Of a DNA stretch of 64,000 nt, positions 18,766 to 27,093 are shown piece after piece. Position numbers and translations under genes: made by a program. The stretch's first letter is position 1. The number at the start of each line of letters is the position of its first letter. Source of the DNA: Mycobacterium sp. IS-3022 (GTDB lineage: Bacteria > Actinomycetota > Actinomycetes > Mycobacteriales > Mycobacteriaceae); assembly GCF_001500065.1 (NCBI RefSeq), contig NZ_LQIN01000003.1, forward strand, positions 62,001-126,000, in the 5' to 3' direction. The notes beneath the pieces were generated by a model. That model made no database searches. It saw only the letters and a program-made list of their open reading frames with translations, and was not told where the DNA came from.

Positions 18766-18771
18766 AATGTA
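18766..18771 (-). promoter_or_regulatory. -10 element of tap
   Basis: TACATT on the minus strand, 14 bases before the tap ATG. No matching -35 is seen. Confidence 0.35.
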
Positions 18772-18817
18772 GCAGCGGCCGGGGCCGACCGGCATCCGAA
18801 TTTTGCGCGCGGGCAAA

Positions 18818-19651
18818 GTGGTGGGCGTGCAGCTGCCTCACCCACGGACCGGTGCGCGGTTCGCCTCGCCGGTGCCTCCCGGCTCGGGCTGGCCCGGCGA
18901 TCCGGCGACGCCGCACACCGCGGTGGCGTCGACGGCCGCGCACGTGACGTCGATGGCCGCGGCGGTGCGGTCGCTCGACGAGCTCGACGCCGCGGTGTCG
19001 GTGTGCCGGGCCTGTCCGCGCTTGGTGGAGTGGCGCGAGGAGGTCGCCGTCGTCAAGCGCAAGTCGTATGCCGACGAACCGTATTGGGGCCGTCCGGCGC
19101 CCGGCTGGGGAGCGGCCCGGCCCAGCGTGTTCATCGTCGGGTTGGCGCCCGCGGCGCACGGTGCGAACCGGACGGGCAGGGTGTTCACCGGCGACCGGTC
19201 CGGCGACTTTCTGTACGCGGCGCTGCACCGGGTGGGCCTCGCCAATCAATCGGTCTGCGTGGACGCCGGAGACGGCTTGGTGCTCAACGAAACCCGGGTG
19301 GCCGCGTCGGTGCGTTGCGCACCGCCGGGCAATGCGCCGACACCGGCCGAGCGCGCGACGTGCGCCCCGTGGCTGGACGCCGAATGGCGGCTGACGGCGC
19401 CGTACGTGCGGGTGGTCGTGGCGCTCGGCGGGTTCGCGTGGCGCGCGGCGCTGCAGATGCTGCGCACCGGCGGCGTGACGGTGCCGACACCCGCGCCGAA
19501 GTTCGGCCACGGCGCCGCCGCCGAGCTCGGCGACGTCGCGCTGATCGGCTGCTATCACCCCAGCCAGCAGAACACGTTCACGGGCAAGCTGACGCCGCAG
19601 ATGTTCGACGATGTGTTCCGGCAGGCTAAGGCGCGAGCGTCCGCCGGATAG
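18818..19651 (+). CDS. udgB: Type-5 uracil-DNA glycosylase UdgB
   Basis: An iron-sulfur uracil-DNA glycosylase of family 5, the Rv1259 homologue, which removes uracil, ethenocytosine and hypoxanthine from DNA. Four Fe-S cysteines are visible: CRAC (residues 63 and 66 from this start) and the later pair in RCAPPG... ATCAPW. Motif A reads [19 protein letters not shown], without the catalytic Asp/Asn of family 1, as expected. Motif B is [10 protein letters not shown]. The start is uncertain: TTG 18803, GTG 18818 and GTG 18821 are in frame. GTG 18818 is used because TTG is rare. The 3' end overlaps the convergent TetR gene by 26 bases. Confidence 0.92.
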   Translation: MVGVQLPHPRTGARFASPVPPGSGWPGDPATPHTAVASTAAHVTSMAAAVRSLDELDAAVSVCRACPRLVEWREEVAVVKRKSYADEPYWGRPAPGWGAARPSVFIVGLAPAAHGANRTGRVFTGDRSGDFLYAALHRVGLANQSVCVDAGDGLVLNETRVAASVRCAPPGNAPTPAERATCAPWLDAEWRLTAPYVRVVVALGGFAWRAALQMLRTGGVTVPTPAPKFGHGAAAELGDVALIGCYHPSQQNTFTGKLTPQMFDDVFRQAKARASAG

Positions 19652-20243
19652 TCGCGAACTGCGCGTCGGCCAGCTCCGGTAGGGCCGTGACGGGAAAGTC
19701 GTCGTAATGGGCGAGCGTCCATTCGTCGAACACCTGCAGGATCCGGAAGATCAACTCCGCCTGCAACGGCTCGGGAAGGTCGGTGCGGACCGCGCCACAT
19801 CGACGGCCGATTCGCAACACCTCCTGCACCCAGTCCCGCACGGCGTCGAGCGCTCCGCTGACCGCGGATCTGGCGGGGTCGGGCGCCTGCAGGTAGAACA
19901 TCCGCCCCAGCAGCAGGAACTTCTGCTGCCGTTGCGAGACCAGCACGAGGTCGGTGAAGAACCGTTCGAGTCGTGGCCAAAATTGCTCACCGGCGAATTC
20001 TTCGGCCGCGACGACCGGTATATCCGCCGCCACATCCGTGATCAATTCCCGCACGACGAATTCATAGAGTTCGGCTTTCGAGGACAGGACATAGTAGAAC
20101 GAGCTCTTACTCATCCCGCACCGCTCGATGATGCGGTTGAGCGACGCCTGTTCGTAACCAGCAGAACCGAATTCGGTGGCGGCCACCTCGACGAGCCGTT
20201 GCCGTCGCGCTGCCGGCATGCGTCCGATCCGTCCCGAGGTCAC
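19626..20243 (-). CDS. TetR family regulator of the divergent monooxygenase gene
   Basis: A 205-residue TetR protein with [31 protein letters not shown] at about residues 33-60. The GTG at 20243 lies five bases after TATCCT (20249-20254, minus strand), so the mRNA is probably leaderless; ATG at 20219 is an alternative. It is divergent from the flavin monooxygenase gene with only about 50 bases between the starts, which hold a perfect palindrome. It probably represses both that gene and itself. Confidence 0.9.
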   Translation of the reverse strand: MTSGRIGRMPAARRQRLVEVAATEFGSAGYEQASLNRIIERCGMSKSSFYYVLSSKAELYEFVVRELITDVAADIPVVAAEEFAGEQFWPRLERFFTDLVLVSQRQQKFLLLGRMFYLQAPDPARSAVSGALDAVRDWVQEVLRIGRRCGAVRTDLPEPLQAELIFRILQVFDEWTLAHYDDFPVTALPELADAQFATIRRTLAP

Positions 20244-20248
20244 GGTTC

Positions 20249-20254
20249 AGGATA
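20249..20254 (-). promoter_or_regulatory. -10 element of the TetR gene
   Basis: TATCCT on the minus strand, five bases before GTG 20243. The adjacent operator covers its -35 region. Confidence 0.45.
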
Positions 20255-20259
20255 ACAAA

Positions 20260-20277
20260 GTGGACCGGCCGGTCCAC
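20260..20277. promoter_or_regulatory. Perfect 18-bp palindromic TetR operator
   Basis: GTGGACCGGCCGGTCCAC is fully self-complementary. It sits midway between the divergent TetR and monooxygenase -10 elements, covering both -35 regions. This is the usual arrangement for a TetR autorepressor. Confidence 0.8.
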
Positions 20278-20284
20278 ACAATGG

Positions 20285-20290
20285 TACGGT
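20285..20290 (+). promoter_or_regulatory. -10 element of the flavin monooxygenase gene
   Basis: TACGGT, seven bases before ATG 20298, overlaps the alternative GTG 20289. This argues that the true start is the leaderless ATG. Confidence 0.5.
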
Positions 20291-20297
20291 GAAAAAT

Positions 20298-21524
20298 ATG
20301 TTGAGTCCGACGAGCCTTGAAAAACAATATGAACAGGCGGTCACCGACGCGCTGCGGGTTTTGGTGGTCGGCGCCGGCACCGCCGGGGTCACGGCCGCGC
20401 AACTGCTGCGCCGCGACGGCCGCCACCCGGTGCTGATCGAGCGCGCCGAGAGTTCGTCGGCCCAGGGTTACATGCTGGCGTTGATGCCGATGGTGGACGC
20501 CGCGCTCGACGACCTCGGTGTGCACGAGGCGTACCGGGCGGCCAGCACCCCGCTCGGGCGGTACGCCGTCCACGGGCACACCGGTCGCAAGCTGCGTGAG
20601 GACTCGATGTCGGCGATTCTCGCCCGCTTCGGCGACTACCGCGGCATCGGGCGTGGCGAGCTGATCGACGTGCTGTCCGGCGAGGGCGGCGCGGCCACGT
20701 TCGGTTCGACGGTTACCGACCTCATCGAACGCCCCGATGAGGTTGAGGTGACGGTGTCGACGCCCGACGGCTCGCACCGGTTGAACTTCGATCTCGTGAT
20801 CATCGCCGACGGAATACATTCGGGCACCCGTCAATTCGTGCTGGGGAAGCGGTCGGTTCAAGTGGTCGACACCAAATGGGGCGGCTGGGTGGTGTGGGCG
20901 CCCGAAGACGCTGACTCCGATCTCGGTGAAGAATGGTGGGGCGCCGGCTATTTCGCCGGTCTGTATCCCGTCAAGGGGGAAGTCGGCGTGTTCTTCGGGG
21001 GCCCACGGGCCGACACCGCCGCCGGCCCGGCGTCGTTCGTCGCCAAGACGCGCCGCCAGCTCAGAGATGTCAGCCCACGGTTGCAACGGGCACTGACGGC
21101 GGTGCTGGACGACCCGGACCCCTATTACTGGTCGCTCACCGACTGCCGCGCACCCGATTGGACCACCGGGCGCACGGTCCTGCTCGGCGACGCGGCCGCA
21201 GGGTTCCTGCCGACCGCCGGTATCGGTGCGGGGATGGCGATGGAGTCGGCCTGGGTGCTCGCCGCGATCCTGCGCCAATCGGGCGGTTCAGCGCTTGCCG
21301 AGCTCTTGCGCGCATACGAACGCCTGCAGCGGCCGCGGGTCGAGGCCGCGCAGGACAATTCCCGTCAACTCGCGAACCTGATGTTCCACCGCAGCCGCGT
21401 CCTGACGGTGATCCGCGAGCTGGCGATGCGCTTCGTCAGCGTCGAACGCGCGCTCGGGCCCATCAAGAAGTTGTTACAGGAGCAACCCGATCCGCGGGAA
21501 GCCATCCGCATAGGGCAGTGTTGA
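20298..21524 (+). CDS. FAD-dependent monooxygenase, group A (Rv1260-like)
   Basis: A flavin monooxygenase of the PHBH/TetX type, about 408 residues. The N-terminal FAD motif is VLVVGAGTAGVTAAQLLRRDG (GxGxxG, from about residue 23). The second FAD/NADPH motif LVIIADGIHSGTR is near 175, and GDAAAGFLPTAGIGAGMAMESA is near 297. It hydroxylates an aromatic or polyketide-like compound or inactivates a drug; the substrate is unknown. ATG 20298 is preferred to GTG 20289 because the -10 overlaps the latter. The luciferase-like gene follows after seven bases, suggesting a shared transcript under the TetR operator. Confidence 0.88.
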   Translation: MLSPTSLEKQYEQAVTDALRVLVVGAGTAGVTAAQLLRRDGRHPVLIERAESSSAQGYMLALMPMVDAALDDLGVHEAYRAASTPLGRYAVHGHTGRKLREDSMSAILARFGDYRGIGRGELIDVLSGEGGAATFGSTVTDLIERPDEVEVTVSTPDGSHRLNFDLVIIADGIHSGTRQFVLGKRSVQVVDTKWGGWVVWAPEDADSDLGEEWWGAGYFAGLYPVKGEVGVFFGGPRADTAAGPASFVAKTRRQLRDVSPRLQRALTAVLDDPDPYYWSLTDCRAPDWTTGRTVLLGDAAAGFLPTAGIGAGMAMESAWVLAAILRQSGGSALAELLRAYERLQRPRVEAAQDNSRQLANLMFHRSRVLTVIRELAMRFVSVERALGPIKKLLQEQPDPREAIRIGQC

Positions 21525-21531
21525 CACTGAA

Positions 21532-22569
21532 ATGCGCTTATCAGTTCTCGATCTCGTGTCGGTGCGCACCGACCAGTCGACCTCGGACGCGCTGGCGGCG
21601 TCGACCCGGTTGGCGCAGACCGCCGACCGCCTCGGTTACACGCGCTACTGGGTAGCCGAGCACCACAACATGCCCGCGGTGGCGGCGACCAGCCCGCCGG
21701 TGCTCATCGCGCACCTGGCCGCGCATACCGAGCAGCTCCGGCTCGGGTCCGGCGGGGTGATGCTGCCCAACCACGCACCGTTGGCCGTGGCCGAGCAGTT
21801 CGCGCTGCTCGAGGCCGCCCACCCCGGGCGGATCGACCTGGGCATCGGCCGCGCACCCGGATCCGACCCGGTGACGTCGATGGCGCTGCGCGGCGCCGCC
21901 GGCCGCGACGATCGTGACATCGAGGCCTTTCCCGACTACCTCGACGACGTCGTCGCGCTGATGGGTGCGCGCGGTGTGCGGGTGCCGATCCCGAATCAGC
22001 GCTACATCCTCAAGGCCACGCCCGCGGCGGTGAGTGAACCGAAACTGTGGCTCCTGGGTTCGTCGATGTACTCGGCGCACCTGGCCGCAGCCAAGGGCCT
22101 GCCCTACGTGTTCGCCCATCATTTCTCCGGCCAGGGCACCGCGGAGGCGTTGGCCGTGTACCGCTCCGAGTTCCGGCCCAGCGAGCTGGCATCCGAACCC
22201 GTCACGTTCCTCACCGTCAACGCGGTCGTTGCCGAAACACGCCAAGAAGCAACGGCTTTGGCGTTGCCGAACCTGCAGATGATGGCGCGGCTGCGAACGG
22301 GCGAGCCGCTGGGCCCGCTGGATCTCGTCGAGGACGCCGAGCGGCAGGAACTCGCGCCGCATGCACAGCGAATCGCCGAAGCCGCGTTCGGGCGCGCCGT
22401 CGTCGGCGATCCGTCAGAGGCCGCCGATCAGATGCGCGCGCTGGCCGACGAGTTCGGAGTCGACGAGGTCATGGTCAATCCGGTGGCCTCGGCACGCCGC
22501 GGCACCGATCCGGCGACCGCGCCGGCGCGCGAGAAGACGCTGGAATTGTTGGCCAAGGAGCTGTTCTGA
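21532..22569 (+). CDS. LLM-class flavin-dependent oxidoreductase (MsnO8-like)
   Basis: A 345-residue luciferase-like TIM-barrel oxidoreductase. It begins MRLSVLDLVSV, followed by the MsnO8 family patterns RYWVAEHHNMPAVAATSPPVLIAHLA (residues about 38-63) and LGIGRAPGSDP (about 104-114). It uses FMN or F420; the cofactor cannot be settled from sequence alone. It follows the monooxygenase by seven bases and is probably co-regulated by the divergent TetR protein. M. tuberculosis has no such gene between Rv1260 and Rv1261c. Confidence 0.88.
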   Translation: MRLSVLDLVSVRTDQSTSDALAASTRLAQTADRLGYTRYWVAEHHNMPAVAATSPPVLIAHLAAHTEQLRLGSGGVMLPNHAPLAVAEQFALLEAAHPGRIDLGIGRAPGSDPVTSMALRGAAGRDDRDIEAFPDYLDDVVALMGARGVRVPIPNQRYILKATPAAVSEPKLWLLGSSMYSAHLAAAKGLPYVFAHHFSGQGTAEALAVYRSEFRPSELASEPVTFLTVNAVVAETRQEATALALPNLQMMARLRTGEPLGPLDLVEDAERQELAPHAQRIAEAAFGRAVVGDPSEAADQMRALADEFGVDEVMVNPVASARRGTDPATAPAREKTLELLAKELF

Positions 22570-22582
22570 GAGCGCGGGCCTT

Positions 22583-23032
22583 CTACGGCGTCAGCTTGAC
22601 CACCGGGATCGGCCGCGTGGTGCGCTTCTGGTACTGGTTGTAGCGGTCCTTGTTGGCCTTCATGTTGTTGACGATCTGCCACAGCCGCGCAAAGTCGGGA
22701 TCGTCGCGGGTGACCGGCGTGGCCGTCACCTTGATGCGCTTGGGTCCGACGTTGATCTCGACGTTCGGGTTGGCCTTGAGATTGTGGTACCAGCCCGGTG
22801 CCTTCGGTTCACCACCTTTGGACGCGACGACGAGGTAGTCGTCGCCGTCGCGGACATAGGCGAGCGAATTGGCCCGCTGCAGACCGGTTTTCGCGCCGAC
22901 CGTGTGCAGGATCAGCATCGGCGGCGCACCCGGAATCGTGTGCCCGATCCGGCCGTTGGTGCCCTTGTAGAGCCTGTCGTGCAGTAACAGCATCGGATAT
23001 CCGACGTACTTCTCCCACCAGGGCATGCTCAT
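22583..23032 (-). CDS. F420-dependent nitroreductase family (Ddn-like, Rv1261c-like)
   Basis: A 149-residue split-barrel protein, the exact length of Rv1261c, in the deazaflavin-dependent nitroreductase (Ddn/DUF385) family. The F420-binding pattern runs LILHTVGAKTG... NSLAYV, then DDYLVVASKGGEPKAPGWYHNLKANP. Members reduce quinones or nitro compounds with F420H2. The open frame extends upstream to 23077, but ATG 23032 lies four bases after the HIT gene stop and gives the family length, so the two genes form an operon. Confidence 0.92.
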   Translation of the reverse strand: MSMPWWEKYVGYPMLLLHDRLYKGTNGRIGHTIPGAPPMLILHTVGAKTGLQRANSLAYVRDGDDYLVVASKGGEPKAPGWYHNLKANPNVEINVGPKRIKVTATPVTRDDPDFARLWQIVNNMKANKDRYNQYQKRTTRPIPVVKLTP

Positions 23033-23036
23033 GACG

Positions 23037-23474
23037 TCAGTCTTGCGCAGCGGAGTCCAGTTGCGCCAGGGCCTCACGCAGCAGGCGGCCGGATTCCTCT
23101 CGGTCCGGGTCGCGGCGCAGCAGCATGTTCTTGGCGAACGACAGCTTGTCGCCGCTCTGCCGGGGCAACACGTGCAGATGAATGTGGAACACCGATTGAA
23201 ATGCGGACTTGCCGTCGTTGATCACCACGTTGTTGCCGTCCGCGTGCAGCCCCGACCTGCGCGCGGCCCGGGCGATGCGCTGACCGATCCGCGCCATCGC
23301 CGAGACGGTCTCCGGCGGCGTGTCGGTCAGGTCGACGGTGTGCCGTTTGGGGATCACCAGCGTGTGGCCGCGGGTGAAGGGGCGGATGTCGAGGATCGCG
23401 AGATAGTCGTCGTCCTCGTAGATGCGGATGGCCGGCGCCTCGCCGGCAACGATGGCGCAGAACACACAGGACAT
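23037..23474 (-). CDS. HIT family nucleotide-binding protein (Rv1262c-like)
   Basis: A 145-residue histidine-triad hydrolase/transferase. It begins with a zinc-type CVFCAIVAGE, then GHTLVIPKRH, and has the catalytic HIHLHV near residues 103-108. It likely hydrolyses AMP conjugates of nucleotides in the cytoplasm. ATG 23474 follows TACCGT (23481-23486, minus strand) by six bases, so it is the leaderless first gene of an operon with the nitroreductase. Confidence 0.93.
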   Translation of the reverse strand: MSCVFCAIVAGEAPAIRIYEDDDYLAILDIRPFTRGHTLVIPKRHTVDLTDTPPETVSAMARIGQRIARAARRSGLHADGNNVVINDGKSAFQSVFHIHLHVLPRQSGDKLSFAKNMLLRRDPDREESGRLLREALAQLDSAAQD

Positions 23475-23480
23475 CCCGCC

Positions 23481-23486
23481 ACGGTA
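23481..23486 (-). promoter_or_regulatory. -10 element of the HIT gene
   Basis: TACCGT on the minus strand, six bases before ATG 23474. Confidence 0.5.
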
Positions 23487-23527
23487 GCCGCCGGACCGCG
23501 GCGCTCACCGTCCGCCTTGTCCTTCGG

Positions 23528-24028
23528 CTAACGGCGTGCGGTGATGGCTTCGCGCCAGATTGCGAGCTTGTCCACATAGCGCATGGTCTGCGCCGGGCTG
23601 GTCGACGGCAGTCGCCGGTGGGGCAGGTCAGGTGCGGCGGAAACGAGTCTGGTGAAGTTCTTCTGCGCCGCGGCGCCGTTGAACAGCACGAGCGTGATGC
23701 CCGGATGTTCGGCGAAGAAGCGCTGAAAGTTGTTCGGCACCATGCTGTCCGGCTTGACCGCGGAATCCAGGCTGCCTTCGCGCCGGCAGGACCGCAGCAC
23801 ATCCCAGACGGCGATCTGGTGAGCCGTCAACGCGGCACACCGCTGCTCGTAGGGTGCGTCCGCGCTGAATCCGAGAACCTCACCGACGATGCGCCAGAAG
23901 GCATTGCGCGGATTTCCGTAGTACTGCGCAGCGGCCAGCGACATCACGCTGGGCATGTTGCCCAGGATCAACGTGCGCACCCCTTCGGCGACGATCGGCG
24001 GCAACCCGTGCAGCACCGGCGAACCCAT
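23528..24028 (-). CDS. Hypoxanthine/mismatch DNA glycosylase (UDG superfamily, family 6-type)
   Basis: A 166-residue protein of the DNA-deoxyinosine glycosylase group. The N-terminal motif is TLILGNMPSVMSLAAAQYYGN, then PRNAFWRIVGE. The C-terminal motif is LPSTSPAQT, where family 1 has a His-containing loop. It excises hypoxanthine (deaminated adenine) or uracil in mispairs. A longer open frame exists, but ATG 24028 gives the family's usual start (MGSPVLHGLPPIV). It is divergent from the adenylyl cyclase gene and occupies the place of amiB2 in M. tuberculosis. Confidence 0.85.
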   Translation of the reverse strand: MGSPVLHGLPPIVAEGVRTLILGNMPSVMSLAAAQYYGNPRNAFWRIVGEVLGFSADAPYEQRCAALTAHQIAVWDVLRSCRREGSLDSAVKPDSMVPNNFQRFFAEHPGITLVLFNGAAAQKNFTRLVSAAPDLPHRRLPSTSPAQTMRYVDKLAIWREAITARR

Positions 24029-24050
24029 GCTGCGATGATCGCACGCGGTA

Positions 24051-24056
24051 TACGTT
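24051..24056 (+). promoter_or_regulatory. -10 element of the adenylyl cyclase gene
   Basis: TACGTT, six bases before GTG 24063, fits a leaderless transcript. Confidence 0.5.
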
Positions 24057-24062
24057 GAGCCG

Positions 24063-25181
24063 GTGGCCGATGACTTCGACGCCGACGCGTCCGGGTTGCT
24101 GGACGGACTCGAAGGTGCGGCGCGCGCCGAACGCGCCGAGCTGATTCCGTGGCTGTTGGGCAGGGGCATCTCGGTCGAGGAGATCCGAAATGCCTACCTG
24201 CCAATGCTGCTCGGTGCGCGTCGAGTGCTCGGTGACGATGGTGTGTACGTTTCCGCGAGAGAAACCAGCGAGAAGACCGGCATCGATCTCGACCTGTTGC
24301 AGCGCATCCAACATGCGATGGGCTTGCCGACCGTCGACGACCCCGATGCGGCTGTCCACCTGCGTGCCGACGCCGAAGCCGCGGCCTTCGCGCAGCGGTT
24401 CATCGAGATCGGCATCCTGCCTGAGCAGATCGTTCAGATAACCCGGGTGCTCGCCGACGGGTTGGCCAAGGCGGCCGAGGTGATGCGCTACGCGGGGTTG
24501 GCTTCGGTTCTCGACCCGAGCGCGTCGGAACTCGTCATCGCCGAGAACGCCGAAGCCCTCGTGCGCACCGCCGACCCGTTGCTCGGACCGATGGTCCAGG
24601 ATTTGTTGCGGTTGCACCTGCGCCATCTCATGGAGACCGAGGCGATCACGGCCTCCGAGCGGGCAGCGGGTCAACGGCTGCCCGGTGCCCGGCTCGTGAC
24701 GATCGCGTTCGCCGATCTCGTCGGCTTCACCCGGCTCGGCGAGGCCGTTCCTCCCGAAGACCTCGAACGGCTCGCCCACCGGCTCTTCGATCTCGCGCAC
24801 GAGGTTTCTGCGCCGCCGGTGCGGTTCGTCAAGACGATCGGCGACGAGGTGATGCTCGTCAGCACCGAACCGGTGCCGTTGTTGGACGGCGTGCTGACGC
24901 TGCTCGAGCGGACCGACGACGACGAGGATTTTCCCCGCCTCCGCGTGGGCGTGGCGACGGGTATGGCGGTGAGCCGGGCGGGCGACTGGTTCGGCAGCTC
25001 GGTCAATCTCGCCAGCCGCATCACCGGTGCTGCGCGGCCGGGTTCGGTCCTGGTCTCCGAAGCGACCCGCGACGCCATCTGTGACGACGAGCGGTTCGCG
25101 TGCTCATTCGCCGGCGCGCGGCACCTCAAGGGTTTCAAGTCCGACGTGAAGCTGTTCCGAGTGCGCAGGACGGATGACTGA
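24063..25181 (+). CDS. pH-sensing class III adenylyl cyclase (Rv1264-like)
   Basis: A 372-residue cyclase with the two-domain layout of Rv1264: an N-terminal helical autoinhibitory domain (1-205) and a C-terminal catalytic domain. Catalytic residues are all present: metal Asp218 (AFADLVGF) and Asp261 (IGDEV), substrate-specifying Lys257 and Asp308, transition-state Asn315 and Arg319 (SVNLASR). Each is four less than the published Rv1264 number. Rv1264 is inhibited at neutral pH and active in acid, and makes cAMP from ATP; the same is inferred here. It starts at GTG 24063, with a -10 six bases upstream. The HNH gene follows after 35 bases but has its own promoter. Confidence 0.95.
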   Translation: MADDFDADASGLLDGLEGAARAERAELIPWLLGRGISVEEIRNAYLPMLLGARRVLGDDGVYVSARETSEKTGIDLDLLQRIQHAMGLPTVDDPDAAVHLRADAEAAAFAQRFIEIGILPEQIVQITRVLADGLAKAAEVMRYAGLASVLDPSASELVIAENAEALVRTADPLLGPMVQDLLRLHLRHLMETEAITASERAAGQRLPGARLVTIAFADLVGFTRLGEAVPPEDLERLAHRLFDLAHEVSAPPVRFVKTIGDEVMLVSTEPVPLLDGVLTLLERTDDDEDFPRLRVGVATGMAVSRAGDWFGSSVNLASRITGAARPGSVLVSEATRDAICDDERFACSFAGARHLKGFKSDVKLFRVRRTDD

Positions 25182-25187
25182 CAGATC

Positions 25188-25210
25188 TTGTCGGTGACTC
25201 GAACTATTGT
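25188..25210 (+). promoter_or_regulatory. PafBC-type (RecA-independent) DNA-damage promoter
   Basis: TTGTCGGTG (25188-25196), eight bases, then TATTGT (25205-25210) matches the published mycobacterial RecA-NDp consensus TTGTCRGTG-N8-TAnnnT at every position. The -10 lies six bases before the HNH ATG. Confidence 0.85.
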
Positions 25211-25214
25211 TCGA
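25199..25214. promoter_or_regulatory. LexA SOS box
   Basis: TCGAACTATTGTTCGA is a perfect mycobacterial SOS box (TCGAAC-N4-GTTCGA). It covers the -10 of the PafBC-type promoter and ends two bases before the ATG, so LexA binding would block transcription. Confidence 0.93.
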
Positions 25215-25216
25215 AT

Positions 25217-26632
25217 ATGGTCCAAGAGGGCTGGCCACAACAGGATGTTCGCGCGGTTTACGACGAGCTCGAGTCGGCGCTGCAGAAAGCAGCCGACGTG
25301 TCGCTGGACGCGCTGAGACCTGCTGAGTTGGTCGCCTTGCTCGCGAGACGGGAGCGATTGTTCAGCGCGTTGCCCGTTGTCGATCACGCGGTCATTGCCC
25401 GGTTGGTGGCAGACGACGACCCGAAGGCGTTGGGGGCGTCGTCATGGCCGGAGGCGTTGGCCACGACTTTGCGGATTTCGCGCGCGGAGGCCAAGCGGCG
25501 GATCGGTGCGGCGGCGGTGTTGGGTCCCCGGCGGGCGTTGACCGGTGAGCCGTTGGCCCCGGTCCTGGAGACCACGGCTGCCGCGCAGGCTCGCGGTGAG
25601 GTGGGCGCGGAACATGTGCGCATCATCGAGGAATTCTTCATTCACCTGTCGGCGCATGTGAACTATCAGGCCCGTGAACTGGCGGAGGCCGACCTGGTGC
25701 GCGCCGGATGCGGTTTGCGGCCCGAGGAGTTGCGCAAAGTCGCCGACCGGCTGACCCAGCTGCTCGACGAGGACGGTGTTCCGCCCGATGAGGCCGAGCG
25801 CGAGCGTGCCCGCAAGCGCTACCTCGAGATCGGCCCGCAGGGCCGCGACGGGATGAGCCGCCTGCGCGGATTGCTCGATCCCGAGACCCGCGCGGCGCTC
25901 GACGCGGTCTTGGCCAAGCAGGCCGCGCCGGGGATGTGCAATCCCGATGACCCCGACCCATGCGTCGATGAACCCGCGTGTGCTGAGAACCAGGTCAGCG
26001 ACGGGCGCTCGCAGGGGCAGCGCAATCACGATGCCCTCACCGCCATGTGCCGCGCGCTACTGGCCTCCGGGCAATTGGGCCAGCACAACGGAATGCCGTC
26101 GACCATCGTGGTGTCCACCACCCTCAGAGAACTGCGCTCGGCGGCCGGGCTCGCGGTCACCGGGGGCGGAACCTTGTTGCCGATGGCTGATGTGATCCGC
26201 ATGGCCGCCAGCAGCGACCACTATCTGGTGATCTACGAAGACCACCGCGAGGTCCCGATGTATGTGGGCCGGGCCAAACGCTTGGCCACCCCCGGTCAGC
26301 GCATCGTGTTGCACAACCGCGACGGCGGCTGCACCAAACCTGGCTGTACCGCGCCGGCCTACTGGAGTCAGGTTCATCACGCCCTCACGGACTGGGCCCA
26401 CGGCGGCAACACCGACATCACTGATCTGACCCTCGCCTGCGGACCGCACAACCGGCTCGTCACCAACGGCGGCTGGAGGACACGGGTCCGCGACGACGGG
26501 CGCATCGAATGGCTACCCCCACCCGACCTCGACACCGGCCAAACGCGGGTGAACAACTACCACCACCCCGAGAAGTACCTCGCCCCCGAAGAGACCCCCG
26601 AGGACCTCCCCAGAGACAGCGAAGGACCGTAG
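25217..26632 (+). CDS. DUF222/HNH endonuclease, 13E12 repeat family, DNA-damage controlled
   Basis: A 471-residue protein of the 13E12 REP family. The N-terminal DUF222 domain (about residues 20-330) begins VRAVYDELESALQKAADVSLDAL. The C-terminal HNH domain (about 355-420) has RDGGCTKPGCTAPAYWSQVHHALTDWAHGG, with two CxxxC-type zinc cysteines and the catalytic His pair, then LACGPHNRL. A Pro/Asp-rich tail ends the protein. The family occurs in many copies in mycobacteria and is often near phage-like sequence; its biological target is unknown. ATG 25217 is leaderless. The promoter combines a LexA box with a PafBC-type site, so strong induction by DNA damage is expected. Confidence 0.93.
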   Translation: MVQEGWPQQDVRAVYDELESALQKAADVSLDALRPAELVALLARRERLFSALPVVDHAVIARLVADDDPKALGASSWPEALATTLRISRAEAKRRIGAAAVLGPRRALTGEPLAPVLETTAAAQARGEVGAEHVRIIEEFFIHLSAHVNYQARELAEADLVRAGCGLRPEELRKVADRLTQLLDEDGVPPDEAERERARKRYLEIGPQGRDGMSRLRGLLDPETRAALDAVLAKQAAPGMCNPDDPDPCVDEPACAENQVSDGRSQGQRNHDALTAMCRALLASGQLGQHNGMPSTIVVSTTLRELRSAAGLAVTGGGTLLPMADVIRMAASSDHYLVIYEDHREVPMYVGRAKRLATPGQRIVLHNRDGGCTKPGCTAPAYWSQVHHALTDWAHGGNTDITDLTLACGPHNRLVTNGGWRTRVRDDGRIEWLPPPDLDTGQTRVNNYHHPEKYLAPEETPEDLPRDSEGP

Positions 26633-26676
26633 GGGACAACCGCTCTCATTTCGGATCCGAGGTCGTGGCAGTGATC

Positions 26677-26682
26677 TACCAT
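26677..26682 (+). promoter_or_regulatory. -10 element of the small secreted protein gene
   Basis: TACCAT, six bases before ATG 26689, supports this start over the much longer open frame. Confidence 0.45.
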
Positions 26683-26688
26683 CCAGGC

Positions 26689-27093
26689 ATGAGCCGGGTC
26701 GTCAAAGCTGTGCTGACCGCGCTACTCGTCGCGCCCTGCGGCCTCCTGGCCCCAGCGCAGGCCCAACCGCCACCCCCGGCGTGCGGTTACACGCTGTCGC
26801 CGCCACAAGTCGTGAACACCGGAGGCGTGAGCAAGGTGACGGCGACCGTCTCGTTCGACGCTTGTGGGGCTCCGTTCCGGCCGGCGTACAGCGTCGCCTG
26901 TGTCCACATCGCCGGGCACGATTCGCAGGGGCAGTGCACGCAGGCCAGGGGGCCGGCCGCCGCGCGGGTGTACCTGGAGCCGTATCGGCCGGGCGCGACC
27001 TATATCGCGAGCGGACGCGGCTGCGGCAAGGTCTTCGAGGATGCGCTGGAGCCGAACTGTCAGATGCTGGGGCCGATCAACGCGACGCTGTAG
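26689..27093 (+). CDS. Small secreted Cys-containing protein, unknown function
   Basis: A 134-residue protein with a clear signal peptide ([20 protein letters not shown], cleavage after APAQAQ or nearby). The mature part has about six cysteines, probably in disulfides (ACGYTL, FDACG, VACVH, QCTQ, GCGKVF, NCQML). It was not recognised as a named family. The open frame begins earlier within the HNH reading region, but the leaderless ATG at 26689 and the signal peptide fix the start. The last 17 bases overlap the convergent copper ATPase gene. Confidence 0.75.
   Translation: MSRVVKAVLTALLVAPCGLLAPAQAQPPPPACGYTLSPPQVVNTGGVSKVTATVSFDACGAPFRPAYSVACVHIAGHDSQGQCTQARGPAAARVYLEPYRPGATYIASGRGCGKVFEDALEPNCQMLGPINATL

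Noticed and set aside
18752..18802. WhiB7-type promoter upstream of tap
   Set aside because: An AT-rich AAAATT element is present but lies too far from the TACATT -10, with no matching -35; only the -10 is reported.
25217..26632. HNH gene as part of a prophage
   Set aside because: No integrase, capsid or other phage gene nearby; the 13E12 family occurs alone throughout mycobacterial genomes.
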